NCBI GenBank assembly: GCA_964615095.1
Contig: CAZTPX010000034.1
Coordinates: forward strand, 8,636-72,635
DNA from: JANXQG01 sp964615095
GTDB taxonomy: Bacteria > Planctomycetota > Planctomycetia > Pirellulales > Thermoguttaceae
Direction of reading: 5' to 3'
DNA: 64,000 nucleotides
A model generated the notes under the pieces. The model saw only the letters and a program-made list of their open reading frames with translations, was not told the DNA's origin and did no database searches. The position numbers and the translations under genes were made by a program. Shown here in pieces: positions 1 through 8,401 of this stretch (within the stretch, counting starts at the first letter, position 1; each line of letters begins with the position of its first letter).

Positions 1-1
1 T

Positions 2-1006
2 CCGGATCGCGTTGTTCTCTCGGCGGCAAGAACCGACGGCGGTGGAAACCCCTTCGGTGCGCCGCCCGGCATGGGAACCGTTGTCTTGCACGGCGGGGGA
101 AGTACCGTCGAGATGTATGACTTGTTTCCGCGACTTGCCGGCAAGGCCCACCCGACGCTCCTGCACTGCCCATCGGCCAGCGAGAGTTATCACCGGATGT
201 CGAACCAAGAATTGATGGCGAGCGACCTGGCCGAAGTCTGGAAGACCGACGTAGTGGGGAGCCTTCGCTTTATCAACGCGGATAAACCGGGCCGGGCCGA
301 GCAGCCCGAATTCTGCGGCCTGCTCGACACTGCCGATGCGTTGTGGATCATGGGCGGCGATCAAAAAAACCTGACGGCGCTCTATGTCAATCCGCTGCAG
401 CCGACGCTTTTCCAGAAGAAGGTCCGGAATATCGTGGCACGCGGCGGCGCGGTTGGCGGTTCATCCGCCGGATGTGCAGCCCTCTCGGACGTGATGATTG
501 TCGGGACCATCGCCAGCGACGGCCACGGTCCCGCCCGAGCGAAGCTTTCGCGGGGCCTGGGAGTCCTCGCGAACGTCGTGGCCGAGCAGCATTTCGACGC
601 CCGGCAGGGACGTATCGAGCGGTTCGCGGAGCTCTTGCGAAACAAGCAGGAACTGGGCAACGTGTCGCCCGGTTGCGATCCGGGGCGGATGGTTGGCCTG
701 GCGGTCGAGGAGAGCACTGCCCTCATCGTTCGCGGGAGTCGATTAAGCGTGGCCGGGAAGAACAAGGCCCATATCTTTCTGAAATCGGCGGCCCATGACG
801 CCTTGACGTGGCACACCCTCGCCTGCGGCGACATCGGCGTTGTCGGCACCGCGCCGGATGGTTCGCATCAACTTGATTTTGAGGAATGGAGTGTCTCCAG
901 AATGCACGATAACGAAACCGACGCTCAAGGACTTATGGAAAATTCGAAGGAATGCGACTGCACGGCGAAGCCGTACCAGAGCCCACAATCCGGGCGGGCA
1001 CCGTGA
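2..1006 (+). CDS. Cyanophycinase-like peptidase, family S51 (5' end outside the window)
   Basis: The reading frame is open from base 2, so the start lies before the window; an internal ATG at 71 is probably not the true start. The S51 signature is visible: a nucleophile elbow GGSSAGC (catalytic Ser, as in cyanophycinase and dipeptidase E), an upstream MGGDQ turn, a QHFDAR segment matching the family's QHF..R motif, and GLAVEE corresponding to the conserved G-(I/L)-G-(I/V)-DE stretch. Family members cleave acidic dipeptides or cyanophycin. The protein could be cytoplasmic or exported; the N-terminus that would decide is missing. The gene converges on the GH32 gene with about 70 bases between. 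Specific substrate unknown. Confidence 0.85.
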   Translation, partial: PDRVVLSAARTDGGGNPFGAPPGMGTVVLHGGGSTVEMYDLFPRLAGKAHPTLLHCPSASESYHRMSNQELMASDLAEVWKTDVVGSLRFINADKPGRAEQPEFCGLLDTADALWIMGGDQKNLTALYVNPLQPTLFQKKVRNIVARGGAVGGSSAGCAALSDVMIVGTIASDGHGPARAKLSRGLGVLANVVAEQHFDARQGRIERFAELLRNKQELGNVSPGCDPGRMVGLAVEESTALIVRGSRLSVAGKNKAHIFLKSAAHDALTWHTLACGDIGVVGTAPDGSHQLDFEEWSVSRMHDNETDAQGLMENSKECDCTAKPYQSPQSGRAP

Positions 1007-1075
1007 GCGTCATGGTCGGACAGGACGGCCGTGGACGGGCAGCCACAACAGTTTGACATTCGTGTCAAGGATTGG

Positions 1076-2848
1076 CTATTTTGCTTTGTGCTTCCACGCC
1101 GAGTCCATTTCGTAAGTCTTGAACGACTCGATCGTGAGCGATCCTCCTTGGGCGCTGATTGAGATGGCGCCTAGGGGCCTGCCCATGTCGCCGCGGCCGC
1201 TCGTCTTGAAGCAAGCGCCGTCGCCGCCGACCACTTCGCACATCGGGCGGTCCACCAGCACGCGAATCGTGACCTTGCCGTCCGTCATCTTCAGCGGCAT
1301 GTCGTCGAGTCGTTGGCGGCCGAAATCGTACGTCACCAGATTGGCGCCGAAACGCAGCACCGCTTGCGACGCGGTTCCTTTTTTCAGGGCAACCACGATG
1401 TCGAAGAGTTGGCCTGCCACGTCGAACCTGGCCCCCGGCGCTGCGGCCGTCAACACCCGGTTTTCGATCGTCTTGGCGTTCGGCCTGCGAAGCTGTTCAA
1501 GTTCCTTGATAGGCTTGGCGAACATGCGGACGCCATCTTCGGTGGTCCGCAGTGTCAGGTTCGTGGGCAGGCTGAACGTCTGGTTGAAGGGCATGCCGGG
1601 CATGTCGATCTGTGCCCAGCCGATCTGCACGACGCGGCCGTCGGGCGGGTTGCTGAAGCATTGCGACGCGTAGTAGGCGCCCCAATGCACCTGGTGCTTG
1701 CCCTGGTGGTCGGGCGTGAACTTCTTGCCGTCGAACTGCCCGATCGCATAGCGGGCGTCACCGGCGTAGACCACCCACTTCTTCTTGGCCGGGTTGCCGT
1801 CGACCGGCAGTTCGAACAGCTCCGCACATTCGAAATAGCCGGGGATGCTGCTGGCGTATTCCCAGGCCTTGAGGTCCTTGCTGGTGTAGATGCTGATGTT
1901 GCCGCCGTAGGGCGCACGCTCGTCGAACAGGGCGATCACCCAGTGCTTGCCAGGCTCGTACCAGATCAACTTCGGATCCCGGCCGGAGTGTCGGATGACC
2001 GGGTTGCCCTCATAGTATTGCCACGAGCGGCCACGGTCGGTCGAGTAGGCGATCGACTCGCCGCAAGCGGTATCGGTGAACGCGACGACCATCGTCTTCT
2101 CGTCGCCCTTCTGCCAGCCGGCGGTGTTGAGCCGATCGACATTTCCGCTGCCCGAGAAGCAACTCGCGTCGGCCATGGACGGGTGGCGGTTTTGGACTCT
2201 GCCGCCGTAGGGGCGGAGCGCGTGGGCCTGCTCGGTCCAGTGGACCATGTCGGGGCTGGTGGCGTGGCCCCAGTACATATTCGCCCATTCGCGGCCCGCC
2301 GGGTTGCTCTGCCAGAAGAAGTGGTACTGGCCGTCATAGTAGCACATCCCATTTGCGTCGTTGTTCCAGCCGCGCATCTGGCTCATGTGGAACTGCGGCC
2401 GCAACGGCTCATCATAGAGCGGCTGAAGGTGGCGGATATTGTCGCTGGACTCGATCAACGCGCGGATCTCCGGCGCCGCCGCCGTGGCGACCCGCGCCGT
2501 CTTGCCAACATATTCCGACATGTCGAGCCAGCCCCACCAGTCGATGGAGTCCTTGGTTCGGGGAAAATCGCAATCCAGGTTGTGGACCAGTTGGTCGCCA
2601 ACGACGATCGTCATGCGGCCGCGTTGTCCCTTATTGGAGACGGGGAAGATCAAGTACTTGCCCGTGATCTTGACGGCTTGAGCGTTTTCCAATCGCGGCG
2701 TTGCCTCGCTGCGGTTGGGCGGCGGGACGGCTTGCTTCTTCGCCGATGTGTCAATCAGGATGTCCTCGGCGGCGATTGCCCGCGAGGGCCGCGCGAACGC
2801 GAACGATGCGAGCACGAGGATAGCCTCAATAAGTATCAATTTGTTCAT
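1076..2848 (-). CDS. Secreted glycoside hydrolase family 32 (levanase/fructanase type)
   Basis: Predicted to hydrolyse beta-fructans or sucrose-type fructosides outside the cytoplasm. A hydrophobic signal peptide is followed by a DUF4980-like N-terminal beta domain (about residues 30-150). The GH32 five-bladed propeller then begins with WNNDANG, which carries the nucleophile Asp; RDPK (transition-state Asp) and ECAELFELP (acid/base Glu of the EC motif) follow. A C-terminal beta-sandwich ends the protein. Start chosen at the ATG at 2848 because GGAG lies 6-7 bases upstream; a TTG 12 bases earlier would overlap that ribosome site. It is last in a minus-strand run of secreted enzymes; 66 bases separate it from the six-hairpin gene. 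Exact fructan linkage cannot be told. Confidence 0.92.
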   Translation of the reverse strand: MNKLILIEAILVLASFAFARPSRAIAAEDILIDTSAKKQAVPPPNRSEATPRLENAQAVKITGKYLIFPVSNKGQRGRMTIVVGDQLVHNLDCDFPRTKDSIDWWGWLDMSEYVGKTARVATAAAPEIRALIESSDNIRHLQPLYDEPLRPQFHMSQMRGWNNDANGMCYYDGQYHFFWQSNPAGREWANMYWGHATSPDMVHWTEQAHALRPYGGRVQNRHPSMADASCFSGSGNVDRLNTAGWQKGDEKTMVVAFTDTACGESIAYSTDRGRSWQYYEGNPVIRHSGRDPKLIWYEPGKHWVIALFDERAPYGGNISIYTSKDLKAWEYASSIPGYFECAELFELPVDGNPAKKKWVVYAGDARYAIGQFDGKKFTPDHQGKHQVHWGAYYASQCFSNPPDGRVVQIGWAQIDMPGMPFNQTFSLPTNLTLRTTEDGVRMFAKPIKELEQLRRPNAKTIENRVLTAAAPGARFDVAGQLFDIVVALKKGTASQAVLRFGANLVTYDFGRQRLDDMPLKMTDGKVTIRVLVDRPMCEVVGGDGACFKTSGRGDMGRPLGAISISAQGGSLTIESFKTYEMDSAWKHKAK

Positions 2849-2914
2849 GGCGTTCTCCAATGGAAATGGTGTCTCACGAATGCCCTGGCTGTCATTGTGA
2901 TGTTCTTCCTTTGC

Positions 2915-4900
2915 TTAGCGATCCACTTTGGAAAGACCGACGTCGAAGGTGGTTCCATCTTCGCCCGTTTGCTGGAAGACAGTCTTGCCGGATCGCAATA
3001 CGGTCAGCGTAATTTCCCGGCCGCTGCGCGCCACGGCCAAATCGACCTTTCTGCCCATCAGGCAGATGTTCTGCAGACGCATCGCCGGCCAATCCGCCGG
3101 CAGTCGTGGCGTGCAGGCGAAGCGGTCGAAACTTCGCGGCTCGATGCCGAACAGACCGTCGGTAATGACCAGCACGTAGAGGACATTCGGCGAAAGCAGG
3201 TCGCCGCCGTCCTCATCCATGTACGGGCCCAAGGGACCGAGCATGGCACAGCGCACGGCAGACCGTGTCTTTTGCAATCCCAACTGTGTCTGGCCGGCCT
3301 TGAAGGCGGACCGCAACGCGTAGTAGGTCTCTCGTGGCCAGCCGCCGCCACGGTCGCTGGAGACAACCTTCGTGCCGGCGTCCGTCCTCGCGGCGTCCTC
3401 GAACCACAACTTCGATGAGAACAACGCCGCCAGCGTGCCTTCCTTGCGTTCGAGCAGACCCATCGCCAACGGCAGGGAAATCCAGCCCCGCAGCACCTTG
3501 CAGCCGTCGAAGTAGCGATACGTGTGATATCCCTCGACTTCCGCTCCAAAATAGGACTCGATGGCTTTCGACATGGCTGCGGCCCGGGCCTTGAAGTCGT
3601 CTGCATCGGCCGTTTTTTCCAGTGACCTGGCAAGACGCTCCGCGCCGAGGTAACCGCCATAGGCCAGGCTCGACGTGCTCAGGTTGGCAGTGCCCGTGGG
3701 ATAGCGGCCCTCCAACTCGTCGGTCCGCGAGGCGACGATCCCGCGGGAATTCGTTGCGGCCTTCGTCAGTCTCGCCGCCTTCTCCAGCAGCGGCCAGTAT
3801 TTCGCGGCCGTGCCGGCGTCGCCCAGGGCGAGCAGATAGTTCGACAAGCCGTACATCATCATCGCCTGGTCGCCGCGGTCATTGCCGACCTTGCAGAGCT
3901 GATAGCTCTCGTACGAGGGAGAGATGCTCGCCGATGGTGGCTCATTCATCCACAACCCGAACATGTTGTTGCAGGCCAGGTTCAGCGTTGGATCAGCCAG
4001 GAAAGGGCAGGCCGGTGCAGCGTACTCGACGTTGTCGTTTGCCCAGACACCGCCCAGGTAGTTCCTGGTTCCCGTTCCCTGGATGAGTCCCTTGGCCGAC
4101 TCGACGGGGGCTTCCAGGAGCCGCATCTTCGCCCAGGCGAACGTGCCGTCCAGGAGCGGATCGGGTGTGCGCAGGATCATGGTCTCCTGCGCCTGGCGGA
4201 ACATGGCCTGCCGGATCGCTTTCTCCTGGGCCACATTCACTACGACCTCGGCCGCCACGCTTTGTCGCAATGTGTACGTGATGTTCCACGTGGCCTTCTC
4301 GCCCGGCGCGACCTGCTTCCCTTGCATGCCGACAACGCGTCTTTCCAACGTGCATGCGCGGTTCAGGGCGTCCTTCTGCTCAGCCAGGATCTTCCGACTG
4401 GATTCGACAGCTACCGCGATCGGCGCGCCGCCCGTATTCTCCACGGTCCATTGTTCCATGGCCGCCCGGTGCGTTGCCGAGGGGAATACGGCGCACGACA
4501 AGCCAACTCCATTCTCGGTACCGTAAAGGACCGTCAAGACGCCGTCATAGCGGCAGGCTTTTCGCTTGGGGAACGTCACAGCCGCGCCGTTGACCACGAC
4601 TTGCGGCAAATCCGTTCGGGAAATGGCCATGATCCCGCCCCGCAAGTCGGACGTCGGCCGGAGGATGGGCCAGCCTAGATCCATCTTCCAATCGGAGTCC
4701 AAGGGAGCGGGCAACTCGACATGTACCATCACGCGCTGACCATGCATCTCCATGACGCAGTGTTGCGCGGGGTCGCGGGTCAGGTCACACAAGGCTGCGC
4801 CCGACGGGTCAATCTGCCAAACGTCGCGTCGCGGCCCATCGGCCCATGAGGGGCCTGCAAGTCCGACCAATAAGCCGAAAAGGATCCAGGTTCGTTTCAT
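2915..4900 (-). CDS. Secreted six-hairpin glycosidase-like protein
   Basis: A 661-residue protein with a cleavable signal peptide (hydrophobic LFGLLVGLAGPSWA). An N-terminal beta-sandwich of about 220 residues is followed by a long helical region rich in Trp/Tyr/Asn motifs (NYLGGVWANDN, DRGDQAMMMYG, DRGGGWPRETYYAL), as in (alpha/alpha)6-barrel glycosidases. The last 60 residues resemble the small beta domain closing GH65/GH78-like enzymes. I cannot assign a GH family or name catalytic residues with certainty; acidic residues in WANDN and DELEG are candidates. Position between a GH32 enzyme and a large secreted propeller protein, 9 bases from the latter's stop, suggests shared transcription and a role in polysaccharide use. 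Confidence 0.7.
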   Translation of the reverse strand: MKRTWILFGLLVGLAGPSWADGPRRDVWQIDPSGAALCDLTRDPAQHCVMEMHGQRVMVHVELPAPLDSDWKMDLGWPILRPTSDLRGGIMAISRTDLPQVVVNGAAVTFPKRKACRYDGVLTVLYGTENGVGLSCAVFPSATHRAAMEQWTVENTGGAPIAVAVESSRKILAEQKDALNRACTLERRVVGMQGKQVAPGEKATWNITYTLRQSVAAEVVVNVAQEKAIRQAMFRQAQETMILRTPDPLLDGTFAWAKMRLLEAPVESAKGLIQGTGTRNYLGGVWANDNVEYAAPACPFLADPTLNLACNNMFGLWMNEPPSASISPSYESYQLCKVGNDRGDQAMMMYGLSNYLLALGDAGTAAKYWPLLEKAARLTKAATNSRGIVASRTDELEGRYPTGTANLSTSSLAYGGYLGAERLARSLEKTADADDFKARAAAMSKAIESYFGAEVEGYHTYRYFDGCKVLRGWISLPLAMGLLERKEGTLAALFSSKLWFEDAARTDAGTKVVSSDRGGGWPRETYYALRSAFKAGQTQLGLQKTRSAVRCAMLGPLGPYMDEDGGDLLSPNVLYVLVITDGLFGIEPRSFDRFACTPRLPADWPAMRLQNICLMGRKVDLAVARSGREITLTVLRSGKTVFQQTGEDGTTFDVGLSKVDR

Positions 4901-4909
4901 GTCAATCCC

Positions 4910-7900
4910 TCAGTTCTTCACAACCGGCAGCTTCTTCACCACAACCTTGGAATCGTCGAAACGGTACCAGAGGATGCGGTGGGCGTAGTCCTCCTCGGCG
5001 AAGACGTCGATCAGCCCGTCGCGCGGGTCGCGATTGCAGGCCAGCGAGGCCGTGTTGTCCAACCAACCTGAGACGCCGCCCGCGGCCGCCCCGGGCCGGG
5101 CCGAACCGACCAGCAGGCCGTCGCGATTGTAATGATAGACGACGGCTTCGGCGAAGTAGCCCACGACCACGCCGCCGTCGCCGGGCACGTAGTCCATGCC
5201 CGTGCAGTGTTGCGTCAGCCGCGTGGCCCAGAGGCGGCGGCCTGCCGCGTCGAACTTGGCCAGCGCCCAGCCGCCCATCCAGGCGGCGCCGGCGCCGGGG
5301 TGCGGCGGGAATAAGTCGCTGCGGCCCAGAGCGTAAATCTGGCCCTTCTCCGTACGCACGGCCATGACGGGGAAGAACTTTACCGCCGTAGCGTCGGCCG
5401 GCACTACCTCGCGGGCCCGGGCCCAGTCGTACACCGGATTGCCTGCCGCGTTGAGCCGCAGCAGCGGGAGCATCCAGATCGCACGGGTTTGATGGTCGCA
5501 ATAGAATATATTGCCTTGCACGTCAACGTTCATGCCGAAATAGGCCAGTTGGCCCCGTCCCGCTTTCTTGAACCAGCGGACGTCGACGGGATCGAGTTGC
5601 GACTTGCCGTGCTCGTCGGTCCAGGTCCATTGACCGGGCGGGTCCTTGCGGTCAGTCTTGCCGTCGGGACCCGGCTCGCGTCCACCAAGGGCCATGACAA
5701 AGCGGAGTTCCGTGGTCTGGCCCGAACGGTCGAGCCGATAGGCCTGCATGCCGTCGCCGTTGGCGAAGTAGAAGAACCGCTGGCCGCCGAGCGTGACCCA
5801 TCGCGGCGCGCCGTGCCAGGCGCACTCGCCCGTGTTGCCGCCGCAGAAGAGGTTGCCATGGAACTGCCAGCCGCCGGTCTTGCGATCCAACTGGTATTGC
5901 TGGAAATAGGTGCTCACCAACACGTCGGGTTCTTCGGGCGCATAAGCGGCATTGCCCGTGAATTCCAGGCCGAGATGGGTCCACAACGGCTGTGCGGGTT
6001 GGAACCGTGCCGGCCACCTGGCGATCCGCGAACCGCCCACGGGCAGACGATCGACCGTGATCAGGCTGCCGTCGGGGCCGGCGGCCACGTCGATCAGCTC
6101 ATAGAACCGCTGCGGGGCGTCGTCGCCGGGCCGGGCCCGCCGGCCGAACGACGACTCTTGCACGGTGGTCAAGTCGTCAACTCGGTGAATTGTGATTTGC
6201 CGGACCTTGTCGTCGGCAAGATAGAGCCGGCCATCGGAAGCGAAGCTCAGACCGACGATCTTGCCCAGCCCTGAGATCGGCCGGGCACGTTCTTGTCCTG
6301 TGGCCGCGTCCAGCACAGCCACTTCGGTTCCGCCGCGGGCGATCCACAGCCGTCCGGCGGCGTCGATGGTCATCGGTCCCGGCTTGTCCACGGGGAATTC
6401 ACCGAGCTTCTCGCCGGTGGCCTTGTCGTATTTCAGCACGCGATTGGCACGGGCATCGCCGGCCAGAAGCATATCACCCGAAACGGCCAGGGCGGTGATC
6501 GGCCAATCGGAACGGTCTTTGTCCGGCGGCGGGTAGATCTGAATCAGCCCGTTGCGAGCGAAGCCCTTGGGGAAGCGCACGGAGTTGCCCGTCTTGCGGT
6601 CGAAACGCTGGATCCATTGGCTGCCGGGCTTGACCTCGCCGTTGTGCGAGAAGTAGGCGGCATACAGGAAGCGGTCGTCGACGGCCACGCGATAGGGCAT
6701 GCCGTTGGGATCGCCGTTGCGGATTTTAAAGTCGGCGTGCATGAGGGCGCGACCGTCGCGGTCCCATTTCTTCCAGTCGTGGCCCGCCTCGTCCCAGCCG
6801 TTGGCCGAGAAGACGGCCCCGTCGCGGTCGACGGCCAGCGAGGCGATGCTCACGGGCACGTGGCCGTCGGGCGTCGGCGGCATGCCGGTGTTACCGATCG
6901 CAGCTACGTTCTCATAGCGGCCGGCGTTACTAATGAGCCATAGTTCGTAGTCGCCAGCCGGCGCTTCGGTCAACGCGTCGCTCAGGCCGTCCCACTCCTC
7001 GACATGCGGACCGGCCTTCATGGGCCGTAATTGCCAGAGCGTGCGCACCAACTCGCCCTGCCGATTGTGAATCGTAGCGCTGATGGTCGCATCGGTCTGG
7101 AGCGTGAAGGAGAGGTTCCCGCTCAGTCCTGTGCCGTACACGTAGAGCTCGGCCATGTAGCCGCTGGCCAGCCGACTACCGTCGAGGCGGGTGTTCCAGA
7201 CGCGCGGGATGACGAATTTCACGCGTTTCGCTCGGGCGGGACGGTCGAAGCCGATTTCTTCGTAGGTCCCGCCGGCGATATCGTGCAACTCCTTTTGCAG
7301 TTCCCAGCGCTGGCCGATGGCGTGCGGCGAAGTGTAGACCAGCAGGTCGCGCGGCCGCTCGTCGCGGGGTGGGGCAACGGCCGAATAACCAACCGCCTCG
7401 ACCAGGCACGTGTGCCGAAGCGTGACGATAATACTCGCCGGCCGCGCGGGCAGCTTCTTCAAGTCCGCGTCGCCCGGATTGGTGACATAGCCCGCCGTCA
7501 GCGAGCCGAAGCCCTGCCGCGGGTCCGCTTGGCTGTCGTCGACGACCGCGGCCCAGTTGCCGTTGCCGTCGTGGGCGTCGTCCAGGGCCGCTTGTCCGCC
7601 GGCCCACGTCGCTTGCGCCGCGGAGACCATGGGCGTGATCGCCAGCCGGTTGGGGCCGAAGAGCTGGATCTTGCCCACGATCAGGTCCGGGTGATCGCGC
7701 CCCGGACGACCTGCTTCGCTGCCATTGTGGCCGAACCATTCGATCCGCACGAAACGGGCGTCAACCGCCGGCCACTGGCCTTCGCTCCAACCGTGGGAGA
7801 GTCCGTCGCTGCCCGAGGTCCTCAGCGGCCCGCGGAACTCGAAGACCGGCTGGGCGGTCGCCCAGCCGGCTTCATCCAAAGGAACGAGCGCGGTCTTGAT

Positions 7901-8200
7901 GCGATAGCCGACCGATTTCATCGGGTCGCGATAGCCGATGCGGTGGCTGGAAAGACGCAACGTCTGCGGCAACTGGATCATCCACCAGGCCGGACCGTAG
8001 TTGCTCTGGAACCGCATTTCGGCCGTGTGGACGGGCCGGCACACCAAGTCAGCGGCGGTGATGCAGGTCTTGGAGGCGGAGACCTTGGACCCGCGCAAGG
8101 CGGCCAGATTGATCTTAGCGCCGTCGTCGAAGTAGACCTCCGCGCGGAGCGGCAGGGCCGCACAGAGGTAGATGGCAACAGACAGGATTCGGGATTTCAT
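4910..8200 (-). CDS. Large secreted protein with FlgD-type Ig domain and NHL/SMP-30-like propeller
   Basis: About 1096 residues. Start placed at the ATG at 8200 because it begins a normal signal peptide (MKSRILSVAIYLCAALPLRA); the open frame continues 37 codons upstream without secretory character. The first 350 residues look like beta-sandwich/discoidin-type binding modules (WFGHNGSEAG segment). An Ig-like segment of FlgD type follows around residues 365-430. The rest is a propeller: repeated IxxLAVDRDGxVF, ITALAVSGDMLLAGD and MTIDAAGRLW blades typical of NHL/SMP-30 proteins. No CxxCH motif seen. Probably a periplasmic or surface binding protein co-expressed with the two downstream glycosidase genes. 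Function unknown. Confidence 0.7.
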   Translation of the reverse strand: MKSRILSVAIYLCAALPLRAEVYFDDGAKINLAALRGSKVSASKTCITAADLVCRPVHTAEMRFQSNYGPAWWMIQLPQTLRLSSHRIGYRDPMKSVGYRIKTALVPLDEAGWATAQPVFEFRGPLRTSGSDGLSHGWSEGQWPAVDARFVRIEWFGHNGSEAGRPGRDHPDLIVGKIQLFGPNRLAITPMVSAAQATWAGGQAALDDAHDGNGNWAAVVDDSQADPRQGFGSLTAGYVTNPGDADLKKLPARPASIIVTLRHTCLVEAVGYSAVAPPRDERPRDLLVYTSPHAIGQRWELQKELHDIAGGTYEEIGFDRPARAKRVKFVIPRVWNTRLDGSRLASGYMAELYVYGTGLSGNLSFTLQTDATISATIHNRQGELVRTLWQLRPMKAGPHVEEWDGLSDALTEAPAGDYELWLISNAGRYENVAAIGNTGMPPTPDGHVPVSIASLAVDRDGAVFSANGWDEAGHDWKKWDRDGRALMHADFKIRNGDPNGMPYRVAVDDRFLYAAYFSHNGEVKPGSQWIQRFDRKTGNSVRFPKGFARNGLIQIYPPPDKDRSDWPITALAVSGDMLLAGDARANRVLKYDKATGEKLGEFPVDKPGPMTIDAAGRLWIARGGTEVAVLDAATGQERARPISGLGKIVGLSFASDGRLYLADDKVRQITIHRVDDLTTVQESSFGRRARPGDDAPQRFYELIDVAAGPDGSLITVDRLPVGGSRIARWPARFQPAQPLWTHLGLEFTGNAAYAPEEPDVLVSTYFQQYQLDRKTGGWQFHGNLFCGGNTGECAWHGAPRWVTLGGQRFFYFANGDGMQAYRLDRSGQTTELRFVMALGGREPGPDGKTDRKDPPGQWTWTDEHGKSQLDPVDVRWFKKAGRGQLAYFGMNVDVQGNIFYCDHQTRAIWMLPLLRLNAAGNPVYDWARAREVVPADATAVKFFPVMAVRTEKGQIYALGRSDLFPPHPGAGAAWMGGWALAKFDAAGRRLWATRLTQHCTGMDYVPGDGGVVVGYFAEAVVYHYNRDGLLVGSARPGAAAGGVSGWLDNTASLACNRDPRDGLIDVFAEEDYAHRILWYRFDDSKVVVKKLPVVKN

Positions 8201-8401
8201 GAGTTCACTCGCGAGGAAGATTTGTCGGTATCCGGAGTGTCTTGTTTCATCGCTATTCGCTATTGAGCAGTTGATGAAGCAGGTGGCGATCGGACGAAAT
8301 TGGCCGTTCATCGGCAGCGTGGCGGTGGGCGAGCGAATCGCCGACTTGTTGACCTTGGTGAGCAGCGCCGTGCGGAACCAGCTCGACGTTTGCGTCCCAT
8401 C
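8201..8401. other. 201-base gap between two minus-strand genes
   Basis: No gene is apparent. Open frames here are out-of-frame extensions of neighbouring genes. The leader of the propeller gene is expected to lie here, but no clear promoter or strong hairpin was recognised. Confidence 0.5.

Noticed and set aside
1313..3418. 701-codon open frame on the plus strand
   Set aside because: Antisense to the GH32 and six-hairpin genes; composition is of the GC-driven shadow type, with no signal peptide or domain.
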